Made by a program: the position numbers and the translations under genes. The notes under the pieces are model-generated. The model did no database searches, had not been told where the DNA came from, and saw only the letters and a program-made list of their open reading frames with translations. From Martelella endophytica (GTDB lineage: Bacteria; Pseudomonadota; Alphaproteobacteria; Rhizobiales; Rhizobiaceae), in the NCBI RefSeq assembly GCF_000960975.1, contig NZ_CP010803.1, positions 2,960,272 to 3,024,271 on the forward strand: 64,000 bases of DNA, in the 5' to 3' direction. Below are positions 19,263 through 28,421 of this stretch, piece by piece (within the stretch, counting starts at the first letter, position 1; every line of letters begins with the position of its first letter).

Positions 19263-19910
19263 CTACTCTTCGTCCATGCCGGCAAAGGCCGCGTCGACCT
19301 CGGCTTGGTTTGAGACAGTGCCGGCGTCGATTGCGGCATAGACGTCCGCACGCCGGTCGAAGGTCCATTGCACGAATTCGCCGACCCGTTCTGCGATGGC
19401 GATCGCTTCGACCGCCGTGAGCGAAAGAACAGCCGTCCCATCCCCATGCGCATCGAAGGAGAATGTTCGGTCGGCATCCCGTTCGGCCAGTGCCGCCATA
19501 CCGTTGATCAGGCCGATCGCTTCGCCGTCGCATTTAATACGGACGCCATTGATCAAAGGCCCCTCGATACGGGTTTCCCATGACTTCCGTGCCGCATATG
19601 CAGACAACTCTGCCTTGGTGGGCGGTATAAACGGCTTTTCGGCAACAAGGCCGCGGACGGCGGGAGCGCCGATGAAGTCGATCTCGACCGGGTTCGCTTC
19701 ATCGTCGAACCATGTTTGTCCGCGATGATCCGGTCTCAAAGACCATGCCCCCTCCGCGAAGACCGCGACCTCGCCATCGGCCGCCGTTGGCGGCTCGAGG
19801 TCAGTGGCATAGGCTGGGATCAGAAATCGATGAGGTTCAAGAGGGTCAAGACGCGCAACCGAGCCGGATACGAGTTCGCCGGTTTCCGGCGCATAATGGA
19901 AAATATTCAT
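19263..19910 (-). CDS. DUF4376-like tail fibre assembly/accessory protein
   Basis: A 215-residue protein of the kind found beside tail-fibre genes. The N-terminus MNIFHYAPETGELV and the pattern ...GAWSLRPDHRGQTWFDDE resemble phage fibre-associated proteins, and the C-terminal half has the DUF4376-like KCDGEAIGLINGMAALAERDADRTFSFDA. The start ATG at 19910 follows GAGGTGG. It lies downstream of the collar-domain fibre gene and may help fold or attach the fibre; the exact role is not known. Confidence 0.65.
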   Translation of the reverse strand: MNIFHYAPETGELVSGSVARLDPLEPHRFLIPAYATDLEPPTAADGEVAVFAEGAWSLRPDHRGQTWFDDEANPVEIDFIGAPAVRGLVAEKPFIPPTKAELSAYAARKSWETRIEGPLINGVRIKCDGEAIGLINGMAALAERDADRTFSFDAHGDGTAVLSLTAVEAIAIAERVGEFVQWTFDRRADVYAAIDAGTVSNQAEVDAAFAGMDEE

Positions 19911-19924
19911 GATCCACCTCCGTC

Positions 19925-20635
19925 TCAGTATTTGATGATGAACATGGGAGCGATATTGCGTGGCCGCGTGACCGCGTACCACGAGTTCATGTTGGCGAAC
20001 ACGACGGTCGGGTCCGAACTGCCGTAAACGGTGACTGTTTGCGTGTATTGCCCCGGATAGACCGGGTCCGCGCCGATCTCCGCGCCCTCACTTTTTCCCT
20101 GGACGATAGACCCGTTCGCGCCATCAACATTGTCATCGTAACCACCGACCAGGGTCCCCTTCTGGAAAGAGCCGAATGCACGGCCAGCGTCAACGCCGCG
20201 ACCGTGATCCCATCCGCGCAGAAACTCACCGCGAAGATCCGGAAGCTTGAATGTCGTGGCGCCGTCACCGCCGCCGAAGGTTGTCCCGATCGCGGCGAAC
20301 AGTCCAGCATATGCCGTTCGCGATATCAGGGCGCCGTCACATTCGAGCCAACCGGCTGGAGGTTCGTTGGTGTACCAGGTGGATCCGGTACCCGGTGGAA
20401 CGGTGTTGCGGATCATCTCGGCAATCGCTTTCGAAAGCTGCGTCAGGTCGCCATCGTCGGGAAGTTGGCCAGACTGAACGATCACGTTCAGCAGCTCTTC
20501 TTGAACACTGTTCAGCCACTTGGCCGTAACCACAGTGCCTTCCTGGCTGCCGCCTCCGGTCGACAGTATCTGATCCTGAAACCCTCGTTTGCCGTTGCCC
20601 AAATCGACGACGGCCGTGCCTGTAATCCGGTCCAT
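19925..20635 (-). CDS. Tail fibre protein with collar domain
   Basis: A 236-residue adhesin-type protein. The phage tail collar domain is visible in PPAGWLECDGALISRTAYAGLFAAIGTTFGGGDGATTFKLPDLRGEFLRGWDHGRG. The N-terminus MDRITGTAVVDLGNGKRGFQD probably attaches to the baseplate. The C-terminus ends in a short beta-rich tip. It is much shorter than Mu gpS, so host range depends on a compact fibre. No invertible segment or recombinase like Mu gin is visible nearby. Confidence 0.85.
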   Translation of the reverse strand: MDRITGTAVVDLGNGKRGFQDQILSTGGGSQEGTVVTAKWLNSVQEELLNVIVQSGQLPDDGDLTQLSKAIAEMIRNTVPPGTGSTWYTNEPPAGWLECDGALISRTAYAGLFAAIGTTFGGGDGATTFKLPDLRGEFLRGWDHGRGVDAGRAFGSFQKGTLVGGYDDNVDGANGSIVQGKSEGAEIGADPVYPGQYTQTVTVYGSSDPTVVFANMNSWYAVTRPRNIAPMFIIKY

Positions 20636-21229
20636 CTAAGCTCCCGAATACTGGAAAATGAGGCGCGTATGCGCCGGTTTTATGAGCAAAAAATACGCCT
20701 CGGCCGAACCGTTCACCTGAAATGCCGCAAGCGAATGCCCGGCCCGGTTCGCACCCGCGCGAAAGGCGGTCACCTCCACGGCCGGCATCGAAACCAGCCA
20801 GGTGAACTGTTCGCCCTCGGCAATCAGAGGCGTACCGGCACGCAGCACACCGGCCCGTGACGGCCAGAACTCGGTGATTGTGATGTCGAGGTTGAGCACT
20901 TCGCCGATGCCGAGAAAATAGGGCACGGACTGGCCTCCCTTGGCAGTCCAGCGCTGGTGGGCCAGCCTTCTTCGTTCGTCGATGCCGGCGAGCTGCAGGT
21001 CGCGCTTTGCCGGATCAGGCCCGAGCACGCGCTCGAAATCGGCAAGGCAGGCATCGGCCGTGCGCGGGTCGATCTCGTCCATCATGGCGGCGGCGACCCG
21101 CTCGCCTTCCTGTATCTCGCCGGCGAAGGCTGCAAAGAGCGCATCCATGAAGCCGCCCGCCCTTGGCCGGGCAAAGCCGAGCGGCCAATGGGCGCGAAGC
21201 GAGCGGACGATATCGGCGATTCGTCTCAT
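20636..21229 (-). CDS. Mu gp48-like baseplate protein (DUF2313/YmfQ)
   Basis: A 197-residue protein with the family pattern of an N-terminal helix (IVRSLRAHWPLGFARP), DPRTADACLADFERVLG and LAHQRWTAKGGQSVPYFLGIGEVLNLDITITEF. It lies between the gp47-like baseplate J protein and the fibre, as in Mu, and is thought to complete the baseplate wedge. The start overlaps the upstream stop by ATGA. Confidence 0.85.
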   Translation of the reverse strand: MRRIADIVRSLRAHWPLGFARPRAGGFMDALFAAFAGEIQEGERVAAAMMDEIDPRTADACLADFERVLGPDPAKRDLQLAGIDERRRLAHQRWTAKGGQSVPYFLGIGEVLNLDITITEFWPSRAGVLRAGTPLIAEGEQFTWLVSMPAVEVTAFRAGANRAGHSLAAFQVNGSAEAYFLLIKPAHTRLIFQYSGA

Positions 21230-22380
21230 TCCGCCTCCGCGAAGCTGATCGCGCCCGTGACCGGGAACTGATAGGCGCCAAGCGTGTAGGTCTCGGCCGG
21301 CACGATCAGGTCATGGGCATATTCGCCATTGGCGGCCGAGATCTCCTCCGAGAGGCGGGAGACTTCGATCGTCGCGCCGATCGGCGTGTCGTTGCCGGTG
21401 TCGTCGTCATCGCCAAGTGTCGCGATGAACCGTCCGAAGGCCTCCTCGATCGCGGCGCGTACCACCGGCGTGTCCGGCCTGATCCTGACGGTGAGCGGCA
21501 CGGCGACGATCTCGGCGGCGTGGACGCTGACATAGGCGGTGACCGGGCGAACGCCCTCCGGCGTCAGCGGCCGGCCGAGATGGGCAAGCATCGCGGCGCG
21601 CTCATCATCGCTCGGCGCCCGGCCAATGCCGTCTTCGTCCTTCATGGCGACCACGACGCCGACGGAGCCACGGCCGACGACATCGGGAATGATCCGCACC
21701 GCCTTGATCGCGAATTTGTCGTCGAGCCAGTCGGAATAATCGTAGCCGGCGCCGCCCTGCGGTGGCTTGCGAATATGGGCGATGGTCGCCGACTGAAGCT
21801 CGGCGACCGGCATCTCGTCGGCGCCGCCGGAAAAGGCGACGGCGATGGTGATCGTGTCGATCTCCGGCCAGGGCTCGACCGTTGAAAGCTGAATGCCGGC
21901 TTCGTAGTTGCCGGCGGTCCCGGCGGCTGCCGCCGTCGCGGGCGCCGTCACCGTGCCATCCGCGCCGATCGTGGTCTCAACATCGAGGGCGAAGACGCGG
22001 CCTTCCGACGAGGTCATCTGAAGATCGGCCGGCAGCACCGTGCCGGGTTCGCCGGTGATCGCCACGGAGCCGACCGCATAGGTCGCGCCGCGCTGCTTGA
22101 CGCCCCAGATCGAGGCGTGGCGCAGGACGAACTCATCCTCGGCCGTATCCACGAAATATTGCCGGCCCCACCAGGCCACATGGCTATGGATGGAGCGGAG
22201 CTCCAGCGAGACCGACCGCAAGATCCAGGCAAGCAGGCCGCGCGAGGAGCGAACCGCAAACGAGATCGCTTTCGGTGTGTAGGAAATAGCCTTTGCGTCG
22301 AGCACCCCGGCAAGGCCGGCCTCCAGCGTTGCCGCCATGCGGGCCGCGATCGTCTTGGCGGAGGGAACGGGCCAGCTCAT
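21226..22380 (-). CDS. Baseplate J-like protein (Mu gp47)
   Basis: A 384-residue baseplate wedge protein. Features include the conserved HVAWWGRQYFVDTAEDEFVLRHASIWGVKQRGATYAVG, a central beta-sandwich with GTAGNYEAG, and the WLDDKF...VRIIPDVVGRGSVGVVVAMKD segment. The start is the ATG at 22380 overlapping the gp46-like stop (ATGA); an upstream in-frame start at 22458 is rejected. Confidence 0.9.
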   Translation of the reverse strand: MSWPVPSAKTIAARMAATLEAGLAGVLDAKAISYTPKAISFAVRSSRGLLAWILRSVSLELRSIHSHVAWWGRQYFVDTAEDEFVLRHASIWGVKQRGATYAVGSVAITGEPGTVLPADLQMTSSEGRVFALDVETTIGADGTVTAPATAAAAGTAGNYEAGIQLSTVEPWPEIDTITIAVAFSGGADEMPVAELQSATIAHIRKPPQGGAGYDYSDWLDDKFAIKAVRIIPDVVGRGSVGVVVAMKDEDGIGRAPSDDERAAMLAHLGRPLTPEGVRPVTAYVSVHAAEIVAVPLTVRIRPDTPVVRAAIEEAFGRFIATLGDDDDTGNDTPIGATIEVSRLSEEISAANGEYAHDLIVPAETYTLGAYQFPVTGAISFAEAE

Positions 22381-22853
22381 TGGTCGACCCTCTTGGTGAT
22401 CTCGATTGCCTCGCCGGAAACCGAGCACCGCAGCCGCAGAAGATTGCGGGCATGCCACCAGGCTTCGACCTCGGCCGTCTCGCCGGTCATATCCTCGGCC
22501 CAGAACAGGCTTTCGGCGGCGAAGTATTCGGCGAGAAGCCGGGTCTCCTCGGTCTGCTTGTTCCGGGAAAGCTCCCAGAGCCTAGAGCCGGAAAAGCGGC
22601 CGTCGATATCGAGCGCGTCTCCGGCGCTGCCGCGGCGTTCGAGGAAGGAGGAGGGATTGGCCGACCATTGCGAGCGGCCATCCGGCAGCGTGTCGCCGGC
22701 AAGCGCGCGGGCGTCGAGCCCGATCGACATCAGCATCGGCGTCGCGGGCGTGGTGTCGATCACAAGATCGCCATCGGCGCCGAGTGAGATATCGCAGGCG
22801 CGGGCATCCTGATCGAGAATGAGGGCAACATCGCAAAACATGGGCGCGAGCAT
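22377..22853 (-). CDS. Mu gp46-like baseplate protein
   Basis: About 158 residues with the GP46 family pattern MFCDVALILDQDARACDISLGADGDLVIDTTPATPMLMSIG, then a DxxPDGRS segment and a C-terminal EAWWHARNLL. Probably a gpW/gp25-type baseplate wedge component. The start may be the ATG at 22853 or the one at 22841; neither has a good ribosome binding site, and I keep the longer form. Confidence 0.85.
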   Translation of the reverse strand: MLAPMFCDVALILDQDARACDISLGADGDLVIDTTPATPMLMSIGLDARALAGDTLPDGRSQWSANPSSFLERRGSAGDALDIDGRFSGSRLWELSRNKQTEETRLLAEYFAAESLFWAEDMTGETAEVEAWWHARNLLRLRCSVSGEAIEITKRVDQ

Positions 22854-22896
22854 GACACGCGCGCGCGTGAGCCGATCATGCCCGCCGTTGCGGGCA

Positions 22897-23418
22897 TCAG
22901 GTCATTTGCGGAGTGGGTGGGGGACCGCCGGGATGGCCATGGCCGTTATACTGCTCGCGCATTTCCTGCATCGAGCCGTTCTTGTCGGTCACATTGCCGC
23001 TCGCCTCGATGTCGCCTTCGACCTTCAGGATTTGCGCGGTGATGAACACACCGGCATCGGTCTTGATCGTGATCTGCGCGCCGGTCTTGATGTCGAGCGT
23101 GCCGTCGGCCTTGAGCACCATACGATCGCCGCCGCTGTTGTAAAGGCCGACCTCGTTCTCCTTCAGCCCGCCCATGCGCGCGGAGGGATTGGCGACAGGC
23201 AGCACGACCAGGTCGCCCTCATCGCCGCCGACGGCAAGCACGATCGCCAGCGCGCCGTCTTCCGGCACATGGGCGGCGAAGCCATAGGGCTGCATCACCT
23301 CGACATCGTGGCGCCAGACGCCATCGGCGACCTCGACGGAGGCCGTCTGCACGGCGCCGTTGTCTTTCACATTCTTCAGAACGGAGCGGCGGATCATGCC
23401 GCGATTGGTCTCTGTCAT
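22897..23418 (-). CDS. Baseplate assembly/spike protein (Mu gp45, gpV-like)
   Basis: A 173-residue central spike protein. It has an OB-fold N-terminal part with PYGFAAHVPEDGALAIVLAVGGDEGDLVVLPVANPSAR and a repetitive beta-helical C-terminus (KADGTLDIKTGAQITIKTDAGVFITAQILKVEGDIEASG), ending in a His-containing tip QYNGHGHPGG that may bind metal. The ATG at 23418 follows AAGGAA; the longer frame is spurious. Confidence 0.87.
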   Translation of the reverse strand: MTETNRGMIRRSVLKNVKDNGAVQTASVEVADGVWRHDVEVMQPYGFAAHVPEDGALAIVLAVGGDEGDLVVLPVANPSARMGGLKENEVGLYNSGGDRMVLKADGTLDIKTGAQITIKTDAGVFITAQILKVEGDIEASGNVTDKNGSMQEMREQYNGHGHPGGPPPTPQMT

Positions 23419-23473
23419 TTTATTCCTTCCGCGCGTTGCGAACGGAAAAGTCTGCAACTTTTCCTGCCCGCGC

Positions 23474-24661
23474 TCATAGTCTCTCCGCCGTCGTGTCGAG
23501 CGCCTTCTTCTGCTTGGCCACCTTGTTCTTGCGCTGCTTCTTCTTGGGCTCGCCCTTCTCGAAGCTCTCCGGCGAGATGACGCCGAGGCTGGTGATTTGG
23601 CCGTCGTCATTGTTCTGGATGAAGGTCACCTTCGAGATCAGCATGTCGCGGTTGATGTCGTTGAACGCATCCGAGACCGGCACGATCGTGTTCGGCCGCC
23701 AGAGCTTGCCTTCCACCGAATGCCCGCGCCGGATATAGGTGACCTCGGCGGCCGCACCCCGCGCTGTGTTGCGCCGCCACTCCGCCTCGGCCCTGGCGCT
23801 GTCGTGATCGGCCTTGGTGCGGGCGAGATAGACCTTCGGCCGGTAGCGCCCGATCTCCTCATCCTCGGCAATGCCGGTGACGGCCGTACCCGCTCGCTCG
23901 GTTCTCGTGGCGCTGCCATCGCCGGCGGCGCGATCGGCCGGCAGAAGCGGCTCGGCCGTGGTGTCGAGGCTTGCCTTGCCGCGCTTCTTGCCGGCACGCT
24001 CGCTGGTGCCGCGCACGATCGTCTTCGAATAGCTTTGCTCGTCGCTCTCATCGATCGAGGCCTTCAGCACATTGCCTGGCAGCGTGATCGCGTCGGCAGC
24101 GCGGGTGCCGCCGGAGCGGGTGATCACCACATTGCCGATACCATCGGAGAGAACCCGCGCCTGGCGCTGGCGGGCGCCTTTCTCGATCGCGGTGAACGGG
24201 CTTTCGTCGAGATCGATGCTGTAGCGGGGAAACGGCGCGCCGGTGTCGATCTCTGTACGCACGCCGATGCCATAGGGTTTGATGATCCGCGCGACCGCAT
24301 CCTCCAGTTTCACATTGTGCATCTCGGCCGGCGTGTCATCGACGAGGGCGGTGCAGTCGACGAGGTCGCCAAGCTTGCAACGGCCCTCGACGGTGATATC
24401 GGCGAAGGCGGCCTCGATATTGGACGAGCGCTTCTCGATCCGGCCGTTCAGCACGGTGACGCCATCAACCTTGATCGACACGGCCGCGCGGCGCTGCAGA
24501 CGTTTGTTCTTGGCGCTGTGGACATGGGCGAGCGCCGCCGCCGAGGCCTCCTGGTCGTGGCAATAGAGCGAGAAGCGCGCGGAGAACTCCTTCATGTCGA
24601 GTTCGACCTCCGCGCCGGTCCAGCCTTCGAATAGTGCGCCGTCGATCGTCACCTCAATCAT
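23474..24661 (-). CDS. Baseplate hub protein (Mu gpP)
   Basis: A 395-residue hub protein of the gpP/gp45-like family. It begins MIEVTIDGALFEGWTGAEVELDM, typical of Mu gpP, and has the ATVEG-like DITVEGRCKLGDLVDCTA segment and an IIKPYGIGV domain. The C-terminus is rich in Lys and Arg. The ATG at 24661 is chosen over 24679 by family N-terminus and spacing to an AGGG upstream. It links the tail tube to the spike. Confidence 0.85.
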   Translation of the reverse strand: MIEVTIDGALFEGWTGAEVELDMKEFSARFSLYCHDQEASAAALAHVHSAKNKRLQRRAAVSIKVDGVTVLNGRIEKRSSNIEAAFADITVEGRCKLGDLVDCTALVDDTPAEMHNVKLEDAVARIIKPYGIGVRTEIDTGAPFPRYSIDLDESPFTAIEKGARQRQARVLSDGIGNVVITRSGGTRAADAITLPGNVLKASIDESDEQSYSKTIVRGTSERAGKKRGKASLDTTAEPLLPADRAAGDGSATRTERAGTAVTGIAEDEEIGRYRPKVYLARTKADHDSARAEAEWRRNTARGAAAEVTYIRRGHSVEGKLWRPNTIVPVSDAFNDINRDMLISKVTFIQNNDDGQITSLGVISPESFEKGEPKKKQRKNKVAKQKKALDTTAERL

Positions 24662-24713
24662 GGCATTGTCCCTGCGCATGCCCGGACGGAAAACCGGTAT
24701 CCACTTTTCCTGG

Positions 24714-25946
24714 TCATGCTTTCAGCACCTTGATGCTTCCGGCTGGAAGCTGCGCCGGATGACGCGGCCGGTTGCGCGCAACGATGTCGGCCCAGACCGC
24801 CTCGATCGCCGCCGGGTTCTCGCCTGCGATATGGGTGGCGATCATCCAGGCGTCGGTCGGCCCGGCAAGCGTGAGCGTCAGCGTTTCCGGCAACTGCCCG
24901 ATGATCTCATTCAGCGCGCCGGTCACCTCGGCCTTCAACCCCTCAAGTGCGGAGACCAGTCCATCGACCTCGCCGTCATAGCGGCCGGAGGAGAGCTGGC
25001 CGACCGACTCGATCAGGCGATCGGCCGCAGCATGCATGCGGGCGCGGGACGCAAGCGCGGTCTCGGCGCTGTCGAAATCGGAGTAGGGGACCTGCGCCAC
25101 CGCCTGCGACAGGCAGTGCGCCGAGGCGGCAGCAATCAGCGCCCGGTCGGGATCGGACGGCGCTGCCGCGATCGCGCCGGCAAGCGATGAGGCGAGCGAA
25201 ACGCCGATCGCGGTCAGCGCCGCCGGCGTCGCCGCGACCTCCGGAACCGCCTCGGCCGCGGCCGCGACGAACGGGGTTTGGGAGGCTTCCCCGAAGCGGC
25301 TGGCGAGATCCGCGACCTCGGCGTCGAACGCTTCGGGCGTCGTCGGCGCGAGCTGTGCCGTTGCGTCTTGCAGGCGCGGCAGAAACCGGGCGGAACCGTT
25401 GACGGGCTGGAGCACACCCGCCGCATCCTGCACGACGCCCGCGCTGCGGTTGACCGCCCGCGTGCGCGCCGCCGAGATCGATCGGGTCGAGACCGCGCTC
25501 GCCAGCAGCGAGGCCGCCGAGGCGACGAGCGCCACGGCCGTAAGCACGCCTGAAAGCCCGTTTGAAAGGCTCGTGAAGCCGGTTTGAACCTTCCTGAATT
25601 TCGCGGAAAAGCGGACGGCGCGCAGCTCGCGCGAGGCAAGCGAGATCGTGGCGGGCTCGGTGAGGATCACCTGCATCGGCCCCTGCCAGGGATGGATCAG
25701 CATCGCCGGGCCGGACTGGTTGAACGCCGCCTCAAGCGCGACCGCCTGCGCCTGGTAGAAGTCGCCGATGATCACGCCGTTAATCGAAACCTCGGCCGCG
25801 GCTCGGCCGAAGTCGTCATAGGCCGCGTCGTCAACGCCGGGAAACAGATATTCGACCAGGCGCCGGCCGGCCTTGGTGGTGGTGTCGGGCACATCGAAGG
25901 CGATGCCGCGATAATAGCCGGTGACAAGGCCGGGAAGCGTTGCCAT
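24714..25946 (-). CDS. DNA circularisation/tail protein (Mu gpN)
   Basis: A 410-residue protein with the N-terminal domain of the phage DNA circularisation family: AGRRLVEYLFPGVDDAAYDDFGRAAAEVSINGVIIGD and HPWQGPMQVIL. The remainder is alanine-rich and helical. In Mu, gpN is a tail/baseplate protein; the circularisation name is historical. The start overlaps the tape-measure stop (ATGA). Confidence 0.85.
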   Translation of the reverse strand: MATLPGLVTGYYRGIAFDVPDTTTKAGRRLVEYLFPGVDDAAYDDFGRAAAEVSINGVIIGDFYQAQAVALEAAFNQSGPAMLIHPWQGPMQVILTEPATISLASRELRAVRFSAKFRKVQTGFTSLSNGLSGVLTAVALVASAASLLASAVSTRSISAARTRAVNRSAGVVQDAAGVLQPVNGSARFLPRLQDATAQLAPTTPEAFDAEVADLASRFGEASQTPFVAAAAEAVPEVAATPAALTAIGVSLASSLAGAIAAAPSDPDRALIAAASAHCLSQAVAQVPYSDFDSAETALASRARMHAAADRLIESVGQLSSGRYDGEVDGLVSALEGLKAEVTGALNEIIGQLPETLTLTLAGPTDAWMIATHIAGENPAAIEAVWADIVARNRPRHPAQLPAGSIKVLKA

Positions 25947-28261
25947 CAGGGCATCCCCACGGCGCGGCCGGTGTTAAGCTTGACGTCGCCGCTCGTTTTC
26001 GCCGACGAATGCGTCACGGCCGTTCCGGGCTCGGCCTTCACCGTGATCTCGCCGTTGAAATTGCCGTTGGCGGCAACGGGCGCGGCCTGCTGAGCGGTGG
26101 CGCCGCCCGTGCCACCCATCCACTTTGGACGGTTCTCCCAGCTCGGCCAGCTGATCAGCGAAGAGATGTCGATGCTGCCGATCGCCGAGAGAATACGGCT
26201 GCCGATATTGCCGAACCAACTCACCAACTCGTCGATCGTGCCCTTGACCGCGTCGACCATTGCCTGGGCGGCACGCGCTCCGCTATCACGAAAACCGGCC
26301 TCCATCTCGTCGGAATAGTCCTTCATGGTGAAGACCGACTTGATGCTGCCCCAGAGATCGAGACCAGAGAACCAGCCGGTGAGCTCGTTCCACCAGCCCT
26401 CTACCACGGCCCGCGCCTCGGCGAGCTCGGACGAGATGGCGGCCGTATCGACACCGAAGAAGGCAGCGAGATCGACGACCTGACCGCCGACCCAGCCGGC
26501 AAAGTCGGAAAGCGCCCCCATCACGTCGCCGACGGCGTCCCAGATGACCGAGGCAAACCCAGCAATGAAATTCGAGATCGGCTCCCAGTAATGCCAGACG
26601 GCCACGCCGATGGCGGCGACCGCGGCAACGATGGCTGCAATCAGCGCCCATATCGGCGCGGTGATGCCGGCAAGCGCGCCGCCTATTGCGGCCATCACGG
26701 CCATCAGGCCCTCAAACAGGAAAGATAGGCCGGGGATGGCAAACAATATGCCGCGAAATCCCGTCGCAAGACGGCCAAGCCACGAAAGCTTCATGCCATT
26801 CATGCCGGCGAGCGACGATTGTAGGCCGATTGATCCGGCTGCGGCGCGGTAGAAATAGAGGGCGAGCCGCAAGGCCCCTTTGCCGGCAAGCCAGAGGGGC
26901 GAAAGGATGAGCCGCAACCCGGCAATGACCGGCGGCAGCACGAAACCGATGACGCCGAGCGCGCCCCCGAGCAGAACGCCGGCCCCGCCAAGCCTCAGAG
27001 CCTCGCGCCCGCCGCCATTGGTTTCTTCGTTCCAGGCGCGTAGCTGGTCGAGCCCGGCCTTCAGATGCGTGTTGATCGCGGGCAGCCATTCGCCGAAAGC
27101 CATGCCCACTTCGCGGACGGCCTGCGTACCGATCTCCCGGAAGGTGATGAGCTGGCGGTTGAGGCCCTGCATCTGCGTGTCGAAATCGGCGTCGATGATC
27201 GAGCCGTCGGCCTCGGCCATCTTGTCGCGGATCGCCTTGTACTCATCGACGTTCGCCATGAACGGGATCAGGAAATCCATCACCTGCTGATCCTGGAACA
27301 ACTCGCCGAGACCGCCGGCGCCGGCGATCTGGACGAGCTGCTCGCGCACAGCATCGAGCGCTTCGGCGCCTTCGAGCCCGTTCGCTTTTGCGGCTTCCAT
27401 CATGTCGGCGATCTGGTTTTCGGAAACGCCGGTCAGTTTCATGACCTTCTGCAGCACCGCCTCGATCGGGTTAATGCCCTTGGTCGCGGCGTCCTGCATG
27501 ACCGCCTGGATATCGACGCCCATATCCTTGAAGTTCTTCACCGTCGCGGGTGCCAGGATCTTCGACAGGAAGTTCTTGAGGTTGTTGGCCGCCTCGGCCG
27601 GATCGGACGTGCCCTTGCGGGCGATCTGCAGGGCGGCGCCGAGAAAGCCGACGGCTTCCTGTCCCTTGACGCCGAACTTCGCCACCTGGCTGGTCAGCGA
27701 TGGGAAGTAGCGCGCCATGTCCTTCAGCTCGAAGGCGCCGAGCTTGCCGGATGTGACCAGCATCGCCAGAACCTTCTCGATCTGATCGGCCGGCACGCCG
27801 AGCGTCATCATCGACGAGGTGGCGACCGCGGCGATGTCGTCCGTCGAGGCATTGGCCGCCGTCGCAACCCTGGCAATGTCGTCGATCGCGCCGTCGATCA
27901 GCGCACCGTCGAGACCCGCGGCAAACATGTTGGCAACCGCCGAGGCGATGCCATCGGAGGTCTGTCCGGTCGCAAGCGCGAGATCCTCGAACCGCGCCTT
28001 CTGCTGTTCGGTAAACTTGAAGGCGGCAGCGCCCGTCAGCTCGGCCGTGCCCGCCATGTCCAACAGCTTTTGCTGGAAATCGGCAGCGCCCGCGATCGGC
28101 GCCATGAAGGAGATGCCGGCGACGGCCGCGCCGATAATGCCGATGCGGCCGGCAAGGCCGGTGAAGCCACGCACCGCGCCGGAAAGCCGGCGGAGCGGCC
28201 CGCTCATCAGGTCGCGTAGACGGACGAGAACGTCCAGCGTCATCTGCCCCGATCCGGCCAC
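25946..28261 (-). CDS. Tail tape measure protein
   Basis: A 771-residue protein that sets tail length. The N-terminal TMP core has the conserved DMAGTAELTGAAAFKF...LEDLALATGQTSDGIASAVANMFAAGLDGALIDGAIDDIARVATAA region, and several hydrophobic segments lie in the centre (for example GGALAGITAPIWALIAAIVAAVAAIGVAVW). It is long enough for a moderate contractile tail. The start is the GTG at 28261 with GGAGAG upstream, overlapping the end of the frameshift ORF; the ATG at 28243 is an alternative. Confidence 0.9.
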   Translation of the reverse strand: MAGSGQMTLDVLVRLRDLMSGPLRRLSGAVRGFTGLAGRIGIIGAAVAGISFMAPIAGAADFQQKLLDMAGTAELTGAAAFKFTEQQKARFEDLALATGQTSDGIASAVANMFAAGLDGALIDGAIDDIARVATAANASTDDIAAVATSSMMTLGVPADQIEKVLAMLVTSGKLGAFELKDMARYFPSLTSQVAKFGVKGQEAVGFLGAALQIARKGTSDPAEAANNLKNFLSKILAPATVKNFKDMGVDIQAVMQDAATKGINPIEAVLQKVMKLTGVSENQIADMMEAAKANGLEGAEALDAVREQLVQIAGAGGLGELFQDQQVMDFLIPFMANVDEYKAIRDKMAEADGSIIDADFDTQMQGLNRQLITFREIGTQAVREVGMAFGEWLPAINTHLKAGLDQLRAWNEETNGGGREALRLGGAGVLLGGALGVIGFVLPPVIAGLRLILSPLWLAGKGALRLALYFYRAAAGSIGLQSSLAGMNGMKLSWLGRLATGFRGILFAIPGLSFLFEGLMAVMAAIGGALAGITAPIWALIAAIVAAVAAIGVAVWHYWEPISNFIAGFASVIWDAVGDVMGALSDFAGWVGGQVVDLAAFFGVDTAAISSELAEARAVVEGWWNELTGWFSGLDLWGSIKSVFTMKDYSDEMEAGFRDSGARAAQAMVDAVKGTIDELVSWFGNIGSRILSAIGSIDISSLISWPSWENRPKWMGGTGGATAQQAAPVAANGNFNGEITVKAEPGTAVTHSSAKTSGDVKLNTGRAVGMP

Positions 28262-28262
28262 C

Positions 28263-28421
28263 TCAGCTCTCCTTCATTTCCTTGCGCGCATGCATGATGG
28301 CATTCCACCAGAAGATCAGCTCACGGCCGTTCATGGCGAGGATCTCGGCGGCGCCGAAACCCGAGTGCTCGGCGAGAAAGCCGGTCAGGACGCCCGCGTT
28401 TTCGGGCCACTCGTCAAAAAA
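28263..28421 (-). CDS. -1 frameshift extension of the tail assembly chaperone (Mu gp42-like)
   Basis: This short frame lacks its own start. It is entered by a -1 ribosomal shift at a T TTT TTG heptamer (read from 28421 down to 28415) near the end of the upstream gene. The shifted frame reads DEWPENAGVLTGFLAEHSGF, continues to NGRELIFWWNAIMHARKEMKES and stops at 28263. That tryptophan-rich, IFWWNAIMHA-type C-terminus is typical of the longer gpG-GT/gp41-gp42 form that binds the tape measure. The layout between tube and tape measure fits. The heptamer is seen; frameshifting itself is inferred. Confidence 0.75.
   Translation of the reverse strand, partial: FFDEWPENAGVLTGFLAEHSGFGAAEILAMNGRELIFWWNAIMHARKEMKES

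Noticed and set aside
19117..20635. A Mu-like invertible tail-fibre (G) segment
   Set aside because: No second fibre gene set in inverse orientation, no serine invertase gene and no gix-like inverted repeats were seen.
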